Of a stretch of 64,000 bases of DNA, positions 17,377 to 26,640 are shown one piece after another (the stretch's first letter is position 1; every line of letters begins with the position of its first letter). The DNA is taken from NCBI GenBank assembly GCA_030160035.1, contig BSNO01000001.1, positions 1,542,669 through 1,606,668 on the forward strand, read 5' to 3'. The notes under the pieces were generated by a model, which did not search any database, was not told where the DNA came from, and saw only the letters and a list, made by a program, of their open reading frames with translations. Source of the DNA: Rhizobium albus (lineage in GTDB: Bacteria > Pseudomonadota > Alphaproteobacteria > Rhizobiales > Rhizobiaceae). Position numbers and translations under genes: made by a program.

Positions 17377-18453
17377 ATGAAAAAAACGCTCCTCGCTCTC
17401 GCCGCTTCGGCCAGCGCGATCATGCTCGCCGGTCCCGCAGCCGCACAGATGGACCAGGTCAAGGCCTGCTTCATCTATGTCGGCCCCGTCGGCGATTTCG
17501 GCTGGTCCTACCAGCACGACCAAGGCCGCCTCTTCGCCGAAGAGCATTTCGGTGACCGCTTGGAAACGGCGTTCCTCGAAAGCGTGCCGGAAGGCGCCGA
17601 TGCCGAGCGCGCCATCGAGCGCTTCGCGCGGTCGGGCTGCAACATCATCTTCACGACGTCCTTCGGCTACATGGACGCCACCAACGCCGTCGCCGCGCGC
17701 TATCCCGACATCAAGTTCGAGCATGCGACCGGTTACAAGCGCGACCATCCGAACGTCGCAACCTACGATTCGCGCTTCTACCAGGGCCGTTACATCATCG
17801 GCCAGATCGCGGCCGAGATGTCGGAAACCGGTTCGGCCGGCTACATCGGTTCGTTCCCGATCCCGGAAGTCGTTCAGGGCATCAACGCCTTCATGCTCGG
17901 CGCACAGTCGATCAATCCGGACTTCGAGCTGAAGGTCGTGTGGGTCAACACCTGGTTCGACCCGGGCCGTGAAGCCGATGCCGCCCGTGCGCTGATCGAC
18001 CAGGGCGTCGACATCCTGACGCAGCACACCGATTCGACCGGCCCGATGCAGGTGGCAGCCGAGCGCGGCATCTTCGCTTTTGGCCAGGCATCGGACATGA
18101 TCGAGTTTGGTCCCGAGACACAGCTGACCTCGATCATCGACGATTGGGGCCCGTACTACGTCGAGCGCATCGAGGCTGTTATGGACGGCACCTGGGAGCA
18201 GCAGGCAACCTGGGACGGTCTTGCCGAAGGTCACGTCGTGATGGCGGAATATGCCAACATGCCGGACGACGTTAAGGCACAGGCCGAAGCAACCGAGGAG
18301 TCGATCCGTTCCGGCGCGTTCCACCCCTTCACCGGCCCGATCAACAAGCAGGACGGCACTGAGTGGCTCGCCGAAGGCGCAGTCGCCGACGATGCGGCTC
18401 TGTCGAGCATGAACTTCTACGTCGAAGGCATCGACGACCAGCTGCCGCAGTAA
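17377..18453 (+). CDS. BMP-family ABC transporter substrate-binding protein
   Basis: 358 residues with a clear signal peptide (MKKTLLALAASASAIML, cleavage after AAA-Q near residue 23) and no lipobox, so it is free in the periplasm. VGPVGDFGWSYQHDQGR is the N-terminal signature of BMP/PnrA/Med proteins that bind purine nucleosides or related bases. RYPDIKFEHATGY and the ALIDQGVDILTQHTDSTG hinge region agree. ATG at 17377 with AAGGG upstream was chosen over an in-frame ATG at 17317, which has no signal-peptide character. It is the last gene of the importer operon, closed by a strong terminator. Confidence 0.92.
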   Translation: MKKTLLALAASASAIMLAGPAAAQMDQVKACFIYVGPVGDFGWSYQHDQGRLFAEEHFGDRLETAFLESVPEGADAERAIERFARSGCNIIFTTSFGYMDATNAVAARYPDIKFEHATGYKRDHPNVATYDSRFYQGRYIIGQIAAEMSETGSAGYIGSFPIPEVVQGINAFMLGAQSINPDFELKVVWVNTWFDPGREADAARALIDQGVDILTQHTDSTGPMQVAAERGIFAFGQASDMIEFGPETQLTSIIDDWGPYYVERIEAVMDGTWEQQATWDGLAEGHVVMAEYANMPDDVKAQAEATEESIRSGAFHPFTGPINKQDGTEWLAEGAVADDAALSSMNFYVEGIDDQLPQ

Positions 18454-18483
18454 GCGTCGCTCTCTTACTGCTCGGAAATGCAA

Positions 18484-18518
18484 GAAACCCGCCGGAGCGA
18501 TCCGGCGGGTTTCTTTTT
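18484..18518 (+). terminator. rho-independent terminator of the importer operon
   Basis: A 13-bp perfect stem (GAAACCCGCCGGA, loop GCGA) followed by CTTTTT, 30 bp after the binding-protein stop. Confidence 0.93.
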
Positions 18519-18563
18519 GGTCTTGCTCGGGAGGTCAGACCGAACGGGCGAGAGTAGTTTGTC

Positions 18564-18607
18564 GCGTTTCCGAAGGGCGAACCGGTATCCACTTCGCCTG
18601 GAAACGC
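18564..18607. repeat. 44-bp hairpin repeat, copy 1
   Basis: Begins GCGTTTCC and ends GGAAACGC, with an inner GGCGAA/TTCGCC pair and a shared core ACCGGTATCCACTTC. It matches 41 of 44 bases of a second copy at 27021-27064. The inner pair becomes GGTGAA/TTCACC there, a compensatory change. It lies in the gap between the importer terminator and the converging RND permease stop. A dispersed intergenic palindrome of the kind common in rhizobial genomes. Confidence 0.85.
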
Positions 18608-18622
18608 TTCAGCGCCCGTTCC

Positions 18623-21600
18623 TCACTCGGCCGGAGCCGGTGAAGGGGAGTGGCCGGTGGCCACATCTTTCTTGTCATGCCGCTTCATCGCCGATTCCGG
18701 CTTGGCGATGTAGGTGTAGAACATCGGCACGACGAAGAGCGTGAACAGCGTTCCGATGCACAGGCCGGAGAAGATCACGAGACCCATGGCCTGGCGGGCG
18801 GCTGCACCGGCGCCGGACGCGATCATCAGAGGCACGACGGCGAGCGCAAGAGCGGCGGTGGTCATCAGGATCGGGCGCAGGCGGACCTTTGCCGATTCCA
18901 CGATCGCTTCGCGGATCGGGAGCCCTTCCTCACGCCGCTGGTTGGCGAATTCCACCAGAAGGATGCCGTGCTTGGTGATGATGCCGATCAGCGTGATCAA
19001 GCCCACCTGAGTGTAGATGTTGATCGTGCCGAGCCCGAGATTGAGCGGGAGGATCGCACCGAAGATCGAGAGCGGAACCGACATCATGATGATGAAGGGG
19101 TCACGGAAGCTTTCGAACTGCGCCGCGAGCACGAGATAGATGACCACGATGGCGAGCGCGAATGCGATCAGGATCGTGTTGCCCTGCTGGACTTCCAGAC
19201 GCGACTGGCCGGAATATTCCAGGAAGAAGCTGTCTGGCAGAAGCGGATTGGCGATATCGACGATCGTCTGCAGGCCTTGGCCGGTGGTGACGCCGGGCAG
19301 GGGCAGGGCCGAGATGGTGGCTGCATTCAGCTGGTTGAACTGCTCGATGGAGGCAGGTGCAGAGCCTGTCTCGACGCTGACGACCGAGGACAGCGGGATC
19401 ATCGTGCCCGTGGTGGAGCGGATGAAGAAGTCCGTCAACGCCTGGGGGTTGTCGCGATATTCCTGCGGCACCTGGGTGATGATGTCGTAGCTGTTTGAAT
19501 CGCGATCGAACTGCGCAACGGCACCGCCGCCGACGAGCACGTTCAGCGTGTTGCCGATGTCGCTGATCGGGACATTGAGCGCTGCTGCACGGTCGCGGTC
19601 GATCGTCATCGTGATCTGCGGGCTGTCGTAGGACAGCGAGTTCTGCACAATGATGAACTGGCCGGAGGCCTGGGCTTCCTGACGGATCTGTTCGGCCACT
19701 TCGTAGACCTGGCTCGGATCGCCGGTCGACTGGACGACCATGGAGATCGGTAGCCCGCCGCCGGCGCCCGGGAGCGAAGGCGGTGCGAAGACAAGCGCCT
19801 GAACGCCGTTGACCGGTGCGATGCGGCCCTGGATGTCCTGCTGGATTTCGGCCTGGGACCGCTCGCGGCTGCCCCAGTCCTTCAGGCCCCAGACCGCGAA
19901 GCCGCTGTTGGTTTCGCCGCCCATGCCGACGATGGAGAACTGCGCACGCACTTCGTCGATATCGCTGGTCGCATCGGCCAGCTGGTCGACGAAGGCACTG
20001 GTGTATTCGCTCGTGGCGTAACGGGGAGCGGTCACCAGGGAGAAGAGGGCGCCTTCGTCTTCCTCCGGCGCGAGTTCGCTCGACGTCTGCATGAAGAGGA
20101 AGCCGGTCAGTGCCATCAGGCTGATAGTGACCATCATCGTGATCGGCCGGTAGTTGAGCGATCCGGAGACCATGCGCTCGTACCAGTTCGCCAGCCGTTC
20201 GAAGGTGCGGTCGATGAAGCGCTGGAAGCGGCTGTGATTGCCGGCTTTCAGAATACGGGCGCTCATCATCGGGGTGATGGTCAGTGCGATGATGCCCGAG
20301 ATGATGACGGCGCCTGCGAGCGTGAACGCGAACTCGCGGAAGAGCGAGCCGGTTAGACCGCCGGTGAAGCCGATGGGTGCGAAGACGGCAGCGAGCGTGA
20401 TCGTCATGGCCACGATGGCGAGCGAGATCTCCTCCATGCTCTTCTTGGAGGCCGCCATCGGATCCATGCCTTCTTCGATATGGCGGTGGATATTCTCGAC
20501 CACGATGATGGCGTCGTCGACGACGAGGCCGATCGCGAGGACCATGGCCAGCAGCGACAGGAGGTTGATGGAATATCCCAGCACCAGAAGGAAGAAGCAG
20601 ACGCCGATGAGCGACAGCGGGATCGTCACGATCGGCATTAGCGTGGAGCGGAACGAGCCGAGGAACAGCAGGATGACGACGATCACGATGACGACGGCTT
20701 CAGCGATCGTCTTGAAGACCTCCTCGATCGAGGAGCTGATGGTCTCGGTGGCGTTGTAGACCATCTCGATGGACATGCCATCCGGCAGCGTGTCGCTAAT
20801 GGCTGGCAGTTCAGCGAGAACGGCATCGGCGGTGTCGAGCGGGTTTGCCGACGGGGTCGGGAAGATGCCGATAAAAATGCCGGGTTCGCCATTGAAGTTG
20901 ACGACCGTGTCGGTGCTTTCGGCAGCCAGTTCGACCTCGGCGACATCCGTCAGCCGCACGACGCTGTCGCCATTGGACGTGATCGGAAGTTGGCCGAACG
21001 CCTCCGGCGTCTGCAGTGTGGACTGCAGGGTGATCGCCTGGGCGACAAACTCGTTTTCAGTGCGGCCCGGCGCCGACAGGAAGTTGGAGGCGTTGATGGC
21101 CTGGGTGACTTCGGATGCCGTCACTCCACGGGCAGCGAGCCGGATCGGGTCGATCCAGACGCGCATAGCGTAGTTTGCAGCACCGAGGATCTGAATTTCG
21201 GCCACACCTTCGATGGTGGACATGCGGGGACGAACCACGCGCTCCAGATATTCGGTGAGCTGCTCGGCGGTCATGTTGGGGTTCTGGACCGCCAGGTACA
21301 TGATCGCGAATTGCTGACCCGTGCCCTTGGTGATGATCGGGTCTTCGGACTGCGACGGCAGCTGGCCGCGGACCTGCTGCACCTTCGACATCACTTCCGT
21401 GAGCGCGATATCGGGATCGGCACCGAGTTCCATTTGCACGGTCACGGTGCTGCTCGACGCACGGCTTTGCGAGGTGACGTAGTCGATGTTCTCGGTGGTC
21501 GAGACGGCGGCGGCGATCGGGGCCGTGATGAAGCCCTGGATCAGCTCTGCGTTGGCGCCGGGATAGACCGTGTTGATGGTGACGACGGTTTCCTCGACCT

Positions 21601-21715
21601 CTGGGTACTGACGCACCGAGAGACTGAAGAGACCTTGGAAGCCGAGCAGGAGGATCAGGCAGCCGAGAACGGTGGACAGGACCGGGCGCTGAATGAAGGT
21701 GTTGGAAATATTCAT
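18623..21715 (-). CDS. RND-family multidrug efflux permease (inner membrane)
   Basis: 1030 residues, the normal size of AcrB/MexB-type proton-driven pumps. N-terminal FIQRPVLSTVLGCLILLLG is the first membrane helix. The TM4 segment LVVDDAIIVVENIHRH carries the two proton-relay aspartates, and IPLSLIGVCFF and GIITKHGILLVEFANQRR are classic RND blocks. Two large periplasmic loops are present. The sequence is closest by eye to the MexF/VexF/MdtBC-like hydrophobe exporters rather than the metal (CusA) group. Its ATG overlaps the adaptor stop by four bases (ATGA). No outer membrane channel gene is adjacent, so a shared TolC-like partner is expected. Confidence 0.95.
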   Translation of the reverse strand: MNISNTFIQRPVLSTVLGCLILLLGFQGLFSLSVRQYPEVEETVVTINTVYPGANAELIQGFITAPIAAAVSTTENIDYVTSQSRASSSTVTVQMELGADPDIALTEVMSKVQQVRGQLPSQSEDPIITKGTGQQFAIMYLAVQNPNMTAEQLTEYLERVVRPRMSTIEGVAEIQILGAANYAMRVWIDPIRLAARGVTASEVTQAINASNFLSAPGRTENEFVAQAITLQSTLQTPEAFGQLPITSNGDSVVRLTDVAEVELAAESTDTVVNFNGEPGIFIGIFPTPSANPLDTADAVLAELPAISDTLPDGMSIEMVYNATETISSSIEEVFKTIAEAVVIVIVVILLFLGSFRSTLMPIVTIPLSLIGVCFFLLVLGYSINLLSLLAMVLAIGLVVDDAIIVVENIHRHIEEGMDPMAASKKSMEEISLAIVAMTITLAAVFAPIGFTGGLTGSLFREFAFTLAGAVIISGIIALTITPMMSARILKAGNHSRFQRFIDRTFERLANWYERMVSGSLNYRPITMMVTISLMALTGFLFMQTSSELAPEEDEGALFSLVTAPRYATSEYTSAFVDQLADATSDIDEVRAQFSIVGMGGETNSGFAVWGLKDWGSRERSQAEIQQDIQGRIAPVNGVQALVFAPPSLPGAGGGLPISMVVQSTGDPSQVYEVAEQIRQEAQASGQFIIVQNSLSYDSPQITMTIDRDRAAALNVPISDIGNTLNVLVGGGAVAQFDRDSNSYDIITQVPQEYRDNPQALTDFFIRSTTGTMIPLSSVVSVETGSAPASIEQFNQLNAATISALPLPGVTTGQGLQTIVDIANPLLPDSFFLEYSGQSRLEVQQGNTILIAFALAIVVIYLVLAAQFESFRDPFIIMMSVPLSIFGAILPLNLGLGTINIYTQVGLITLIGIITKHGILLVEFANQRREEGLPIREAIVESAKVRLRPILMTTAALALAVVPLMIASGAGAAARQAMGLVIFSGLCIGTLFTLFVVPMFYTYIAKPESAMKRHDKKDVATGHSPSPAPAE

Positions 21716-22926
21716 TGCGCTACCTGCTCGGCTGTCTGCGGATTGCCGCCGTTCAGGGGGCTTTCGCTTTCATCGATGGTGACGAGCGCGCCGTTGGACA
21801 GGCGGTTCTGGCCGGCCGAGACGACGATGTCTCCTGCCGAGAGACCTTCGGCAATTTCGACCAGCGAACCGTTGCGGCGACCAGTCGTCACGAAGACCTG
21901 ACGCGCCTCCATCGTCGGGCCCGCATCTTCTGCCGGGGCAGGCGCAGCGGCTGCTGCCTCGGGCATTTCCTCGGCCTGTTCCGCTGCCTGTTCGGCAGCC
22001 TGCTCCTGCTCTTCCGACGCTTCGCGCACGACATAGACGAAGTCGCCGTAAAGGCTCGAGACGATGGCCGTCTGCGGCAGCGCGATGACGTCAGGCTCCT
22101 CGGGCAGCTCGACACGCACGCGGGCGAACTGGCCTGGATTGAGGGCTTCCTCGGTGTTTTCCACCTCGGCGCGGATGGAAACGAGACGGGTCGCCGGATC
22201 GATGCGCGGCTCGATGCCGACGATTGTGCCGCTATAATCGAAGCTGCCGTTTTCCGTGCCCACGCGAATGGTCTGGCCGATCTGCAACTGGCTGCGCTGC
22301 TGCTCAGGAACCGAGAAATCGACGCGCATGCGCGACAGGTCCTGAAGCGTGGCGACGACCGTGCCTGTGGTGACATACTGGCCGGCTTCCACCTGCGGAA
22401 TGCCGATTGTGCCCGAGAACGGTGCTTCCAGCGCCTTCTGGCTCAGGGTTGCGTTCAGCGAGGCGATTTCAGACTGTGCTGCCTGAGCGTTCGCTTCCGC
22501 TTCTTCCAGGCTCGATTCGGCGCTGACGCCGCGCGTGCGCAACTGCTGGGCACGGGCAAGCGTCTGTTCGGCCAAGGTAAGGTTGGCGCGTGCCGCGATC
22601 AGGTTCGACTGCTCAATCTGGTCGTCGATCTGGACGAGCACGGTTCCTTCCTCGATCGCGTCGTTCGACGTGAAGTTCACCTCGCGAACGACACCGCCGG
22701 CTTCAACGGCGAGGTCAACACCGCGGACAGCGCTGACGGTGCCGATCGCCTCGATGCCGGGCTGCCAGCTCGCCGGTTCTGCCGTAACGGTCTGCACCGG
22801 CAGGGCGGGCTGCTGCATCGTGGCGAAGAAGTTCTCGATCGCCTGATTGCGGAAGATGTTGAAATAGACCAAGCCCCCGCAGACCACCGCGAGCAAGACG
22901 AAGGCGATCAGGAATCTTTTTATCAT
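21712..22926 (-). CDS. RND efflux periplasmic adaptor (membrane fusion protein)
   Basis: 404 residues. One N-terminal hydrophobic helix (RFLIAFVLLAVVCGGLVYF) anchors it. A lipoyl-like half-motif, an alpha-helical hairpin rich in Ala, Gln and Glu (residues about 105-160, SLEEAEANAQAAQSEIASL), and GTIGIPQVEAGQYVTTGT follow in the order seen in HlyD/AcrA-type adaptors. A glutamate/alanine/proline-rich insertion near residues 315-350 is unusual and probably flexible. Start ATG at 22926 was chosen; an upstream in-frame extension has no features. It is the first gene of the efflux operon, divergent from the TetR regulator. Confidence 0.93.
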   Translation of the reverse strand: MIKRFLIAFVLLAVVCGGLVYFNIFRNQAIENFFATMQQPALPVQTVTAEPASWQPGIEAIGTVSAVRGVDLAVEAGGVVREVNFTSNDAIEEGTVLVQIDDQIEQSNLIAARANLTLAEQTLARAQQLRTRGVSAESSLEEAEANAQAAQSEIASLNATLSQKALEAPFSGTIGIPQVEAGQYVTTGTVVATLQDLSRMRVDFSVPEQQRSQLQIGQTIRVGTENGSFDYSGTIVGIEPRIDPATRLVSIRAEVENTEEALNPGQFARVRVELPEEPDVIALPQTAIVSSLYGDFVYVVREASEEQEQAAEQAAEQAEEMPEAAAAAPAPAEDAGPTMEARQVFVTTGRRNGSLVEIAEGLSAGDIVVSAGQNRLSNGALVTIDESESPLNGGNPQTAEQVAQ

Positions 22927-23025
22927 GGCTCGAAATGCTCCGGGGGAGTGTCGCTGAAAATCACAGAAAAAGCGGCGCGCAAAATCGATGCTGCACCGCA
23001 CTATGTCTTATGTTGTGCTTAACTG

Positions 23026-23048
23026 TACCGGCTGGACGGTATTGTCAA
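23026..23048 (-). promoter_or_regulatory. efflux operon promoter with overlapping dyad operator
   Basis: On the minus strand a perfect -35 TTGACA (23048-23043) faces the efflux operon. The dyad TACCG-N6-CGGTA (23026-23041) fills the spacer. The -10 is not clear: CAGTTA after 17 bases or TACAGT after 15. A TetR-type repressor encoded divergently at 23080 would sit here. Confidence 0.5.
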
Positions 23049-23079
23049 GCCGTGATAGGCAGCGTCGGCACGATATCTT

Positions 23080-23685
23080 TTGGAGATTGGCATCATCACC
23101 CGGAATTCAAGACAACGCATATTGGAAGCCGCCAATGAGCTTGCTCGCGACGTCGGTCCCGGCAATCTGTCGCTGGATGCGGTCGCCCAGCGGGCAGGTC
23201 TGTCGAAAGGCGGGCTTCTCTATAACTTCCCGACGAAGGCGAAGCTGATGGAGGCGCTGGTCGAGATGCACATCTCACAGCATCGCCAAGCGCTCGAAGC
23301 CGCCCAGCTGCGGCACCGCGGGAAGCCGAATGCGCTGTCTCTCGCCGTCGTGGATACGTTTCTAGCGGAATGCGGGTCCAAGCAAAAGCCAGCAAGCGGC
23401 GTTCTCGCAGCGATTGCCGAAGATCCGAGCTTCATTGAGCCCATGCGGCTTTATCAGCGAGAGCTCGTGGCGCGGTTGAAGGCAGAGTCCGACGATCCGG
23501 ACCTCGCCCATCTCGCATTTCTTGCGATCGAAGGCTTGAGATGCCTGCAGCTCTTCGAAGTTGACGCCTTTTCGGCGGACGACAGCCGGCGGCTTCTTTT
23601 GCGGATGGTGCAGATGGTGGCGCGGGAACTGGGGCTCGAAGCGCCGCTGGAGCCTGCGACAGCCACGGTCGAGGCATCTCGCTGA
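23080..23685 (+). CDS. TetR/AcrR-family transcriptional regulator, likely repressor of the efflux operon
   Basis: 201 residues. N-terminal helix-turn-helix: RQRILEAANELARDVGPGNLSLDAVAQRAGLSKGGLLYNFPTK spans the usual TetR DNA-binding domain (split here by function, not quoted whole). The C-terminal half is a helical ligand-binding domain with cysteine near residue 100. No in-frame ATG or GTG exists before the helix-turn-helix; the frame is closed by TAG at 23056, so initiation must be at TTG 23080 or a nearby TTG. The divergent position next to an RND pair is the standard layout of a local repressor. Confidence 0.87.
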   Translation: MEIGIITRNSRQRILEAANELARDVGPGNLSLDAVAQRAGLSKGGLLYNFPTKAKLMEALVEMHISQHRQALEAAQLRHRGKPNALSLAVVDTFLAECGSKQKPASGVLAAIAEDPSFIEPMRLYQRELVARLKAESDDPDLAHLAFLAIEGLRCLQLFEVDAFSADDSRRLLLRMVQMVARELGLEAPLEPATATVEASR

Positions 23686-23692
23686 CAGTCGC

Positions 23693-24712
23693 CTAGCGCA
23701 CGAGCACGCGCTGGAGCCGATCGATTTCCCGGATGTGCGCTCGCGCGTCCTCGTAGCCACGCGCGATGGCTTCGTCCGCGCGATGGAATTCCGAAAGACC
23801 GATGTCGGACAACTTCGGCAGGATCGAGAGATCGGGCGGGTCGCCGGCAAGACGCGCGCGCGAAATGCGATCCTGAATGATGTTGTAGGCCTCCACCATC
23901 ACGCCGGTCATGCCGAAACGGCGTTCGGCGCGGTCCGTGAATGTCGTGCGGTTCTCGGCCTGGCGGCGGCTGAGGGACACTTCGTCGGGCGAGGGCGCCG
24001 AGGCGCTGTGCTTGATGACAGCGGAACGACCGTAGAGATCGTAATGCAGGTTGACCGCGACGACCAGCGGCTCCTCGTAAGCGCGGCAGATGGAGACCGG
24101 AACGGGATTGACGAGCGCGCCATCTACCAGCGTGCGGCCATTGCATTTGACCGGCTCGAAGATCCCCGGCAGCGCATAGGATGCCCGGATGGCGGTCACG
24201 AGTGAACCGCGCGTGATCCACACTTCGTGGCCTGTCGTCACCTCGGTGGCGATCGCGACGAAGGGGCGGTCGAGATCCTGGATGTCGATGCCTTCGAGGT
24301 GCTCGTTCATCCGGTTGTTGAGCCGCATGCCACCGAAGAGGCCGCCGCCTCGGATCGTGAAATCGAGCAGCCCCGCGATGCGCCGCATGGTGAGGCTGCG
24401 GGCGAAGGCCTCCAGCTCATCGAGCTTGCCTGCGAGATAGCAGCCACCGACCAGCGCGCCGATCGAGGTGCCGGCGATCATGCCGATCCGGATGCCGGCT
24501 TCGTCCAGCGCCCGCAGCACGCCGATATGGGCCCAGCCGCGCGCTGCACCTCCGCCCAGTGCAAGAGCGATCGGCGCGCGCTTCTGATCGGGTTCGGGCG
24601 AATGAGGTGGCATCAAGGGAGGAGGTGTCGTCAATTGTGGATCGGAGAAATCCCGGTCAGGCGCCTCATGGACGATTTCGCCCCCACTTCGTCTGCCAGA
24701 CCAGTTCATCAT
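23693..24712 (-). CDS. patatin-like phospholipase family protein
   Basis: About 339 residues. The patatin elements appear in order: oxyanion-hole GGGAARG (about residue 53), nucleophile elbow GTSIG (about residue 80), and catalytic DGA in RTLVDGALVNP. This Ser-Asp dyad family, here RssA-like with SLTMRRIAGLLDFTIRGGGLFGG, hydrolyses acyl lipids. No signal peptide is present. Start ATG at 24712 (or the next codon) is favoured by a GGGGAG Shine-Dalgarno eight bases upstream; the GTG at 24721 overlaps that site. It converges on the TetR gene with a 7-bp gap. Confidence 0.9.
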   Translation of the reverse strand: MMNWSGRRSGGEIVHEAPDRDFSDPQLTTPPPLMPPHSPEPDQKRAPIALALGGGAARGWAHIGVLRALDEAGIRIGMIAGTSIGALVGGCYLAGKLDELEAFARSLTMRRIAGLLDFTIRGGGLFGGMRLNNRMNEHLEGIDIQDLDRPFVAIATEVTTGHEVWITRGSLVTAIRASYALPGIFEPVKCNGRTLVDGALVNPVPVSICRAYEEPLVVAVNLHYDLYGRSAVIKHSASAPSPDEVSLSRRQAENRTTFTDRAERRFGMTGVMVEAYNIIQDRISRARLAGDPPDLSILPKLSDIGLSEFHRADEAIARGYEDARAHIREIDRLQRVLVR

Positions 24713-24797
24713 GCGTCTCACTCCCCGACACGCTCCGTCCCGGTTTCATCATCCGGCAAACATGGTTTCGGTTTGGTGAAAATAACGCGGATGTCGT

Positions 24798-25247
24798 CTA
24801 TTTCTGATAGACCATCGTCGGATCAAAAAGTGGCGCCTCGGTGTCGGTGACCAGGCGGTGGTTGCCCGCTGCTTCTGTCTCGACCTTGCGATAGAAGCAG
24901 GACCGTCGCCCCGTATGGCAGGTCGCGCCGTGACCATCGACATCCACCTTGAGCCAGACCGCGTCCTGATCGCAATCGACGCGCACTTCGGTCACGCGTT
25001 GCAGATTGCCGGAGCTTTCGCCCTTCTTCCAGATCGCCTGGCGGGAGCGGCTGTAATAGTGGGCGATGCCCGTGTCGAGCGTGAGCGCCAATGTCTCGGC
25101 GTTCATGTGCGCAACCATCAGCAAAACGCCGTCGCGACTGTCGGTCACGACGGCGGTCACCAGTCCGTCCGCCGAGAAGCGGGGTGTCAAAACCAAACCT
25201 TCTTCAAGCTCGGCCTTGCTGGCAGGTTTTTCAAAGGCAGTCGTCAT
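24798..25247 (-). CDS. hisI: phosphoribosyl-AMP cyclohydrolase
   Basis: 149 residues, cytosolic, catalysing ring opening of phosphoribosyl-AMP in histidine synthesis. Metal-binding [15 protein letters not shown] and the [10 protein letters not shown] signature are intact. KGESSGNLQ and [10 protein letters not shown] carry the substrate-binding part. It is the stand-alone HisI form, without the HisE pyrophosphohydrolase domain, as usual in alphaproteobacteria. It lies 33 bp downstream of folE on the same strand, so the two are probably cotranscribed. Confidence 0.95.
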   Translation of the reverse strand: MTTAFEKPASKAELEEGLVLTPRFSADGLVTAVVTDSRDGVLLMVAHMNAETLALTLDTGIAHYYSRSRQAIWKKGESSGNLQRVTEVRVDCDQDAVWLKVDVDGHGATCHTGRRSCFYRKVETEAAGNHRLVTDTEAPLFDPTMVYQK

Positions 25248-25280
25248 GGGGAAGCTCCCGGAGGAGGGAGCCTTCCAAGA

Positions 25281-25910
25281 TCAATGACCGTTGTGGCTCC
25301 GCAGCATTGTCATGAACCGTGCCTGCTGATGCGGGTCGGTCTTGAACTGACCGGTAAAGGTGGTCGTCAGCGTTGTCGAGCCCTGCTTGCGGATGCCGCG
25401 CATGGCCATGCACATATGCTCTGCCTCGATCATGACGGCGACGCCCAGAGGACGCAGCGTTTCATCGATTGCCTTCGACACCTGGGCGGTCATGGATTCC
25501 TGCGTCTGCAGGCGACGCGCATAAATGTCGATCACGCGAGCGATCTTCGACAGGCCGAGCACCTTGCCATCGGGCAGATAGGCGACATGCGCCTTGCCGA
25601 TGATCGGCACCATGTGGTGCTCGCAATGGGAAAAGAACGGAATGTCTCGGACAAGGACCATATCGTCATAGCCTGCGACCTCCTCGAAGGTGCGGCCGAG
25701 AACATCTTCAGGGTCTTCGTCATAGCCGCCGAACAAATCCTTGTAGGCCTTGGCAACACGCTTCGGCGTATCGACAAGTCCTTCCCGGTCCGGATCGTCA
25801 CCGACCCAGAGGAGCAAAGTACGGACAGCCGCCTCGACTTCCGACTGAGAGGGACGGGCGTCTTTTTCGTCCTGATCTTTTCCGGGGAAGGATTTTACAA
25901 TTGCGTCCAT
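25281..25910 (-). CDS. folE: GTP cyclohydrolase I
   Basis: 209 residues. It makes dihydroneopterin triphosphate from GTP at the head of folate (and queuosine) synthesis. Zinc ligands are visible in SHCEHHMVP and the late [23 protein letters not shown] is the family C-terminal signature. ATG at 25910 has CGGGAG upstream; a GTG seven codons earlier overlaps that site and is rejected. This is the zinc-dependent FolE1 (type IA) form, not the metal-flexible FolE2. No Zur-like operator was recognised. Confidence 0.95.
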   Translation of the reverse strand: MDAIVKSFPGKDQDEKDARPSQSEVEAAVRTLLLWVGDDPDREGLVDTPKRVAKAYKDLFGGYDEDPEDVLGRTFEEVAGYDDMVLVRDIPFFSHCEHHMVPIIGKAHVAYLPDGKVLGLSKIARVIDIYARRLQTQESMTAQVSKAIDETLRPLGVAVMIEAEHMCMAMRGIRKQGSTTLTTTFTGQFKTDPHQQARFMTMLRSHNGH

Positions 25911-26190
25911 TTTGAACTCCCGCTTTTTCACCTTCTACGGTGCCTTTTTATTATCGGACCAACGCCGCCGGCCGAAATGTCCGAGAACCGAACACGGGGT
26001 CTTGCAGGCAGGTTCCGAGGCTCTCGGAATGGTCCTCAAGCACGGTTTCCCTAATTGTGCCGTCTCTTGCCGTTGAAAGCCGTCAAAAGCGCCACAAAAT
26101 ACGATATAGGTTCCAACCTGGTGAGAGAAAGTGGCGAGGCCCCGAAATGTGGGATTTGCCGTCCGCCGGGCACACGCAATAGGTAGAGCG

Positions 26191-26640
26191 ATGATCGACG
26201 ACGTCTATAACAGCAAGATCCTGGAACTTGCTGGGAACATACCCCGGCTCGGTCGCCTCGACGACGCGGATGCCACCGCAATGGCACATTCCAAGCTTTG
26301 CGGCTCCAAGGTCACCGTTTGGCTGAAAACGGATGACGGAATCGTGACCGATTTTGCCCATGACGTGAAGGCATGCGCGCTCGGGCAGGCGTCGTCATCG
26401 GTGATGGCACGCAATGTGATCGGCGCCACTGCCGACGAGGTGCGGAAAGGCCAAGCCGAACTGCGCGCCATGCTGAAAGATAACGGGCCTGCGCCTTCCG
26501 GGCGTTTCGCCGATCTCAAATATCTGGAGCCCGTGCGCGACTACAAGGCACGCCACGCATCCACGCTTCTGACCTTCGACGCTGTGGTCGATGCGCTTGA
26601 CCAGATTGCGGCGAAGCGGGCGGACGAAGCTGCAGCCTGA
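26191..26640 (+). CDS. iron-sulfur cluster assembly scaffold-like protein (IscU/NifU-N family)
   Basis: 149 residues of the SUF/IscU scaffold fold. Two of the three usual cluster-ligand cysteines are present, Cys37 (SKLCGSK) and Cys62 (VKACALGQAS). The third position reads RHAST, so that ligand is absent. This variant may still bind metal with the aspartate and other side chains, or serve a different role. ATG at 26191 with AGGTAGAG upstream was chosen; an upstream ATG at 26131 adds an arginine-rich leader. The TGATG junction overlaps yidD by one base, implying coupled translation. Confidence 0.85.
   Translation: MIDDVYNSKILELAGNIPRLGRLDDADATAMAHSKLCGSKVTVWLKTDDGIVTDFAHDVKACALGQASSSVMARNVIGATADEVRKGQAELRAMLKDNGPAPSGRFADLKYLEPVRDYKARHASTLLTFDAVVDALDQIAAKRADEAAA

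Noticed and set aside
24858..26054. 398-codon plus-strand frame opposite hisI and folE
   Set aside because: hisI and folE are certain; the frame is a codon-bias artefact.
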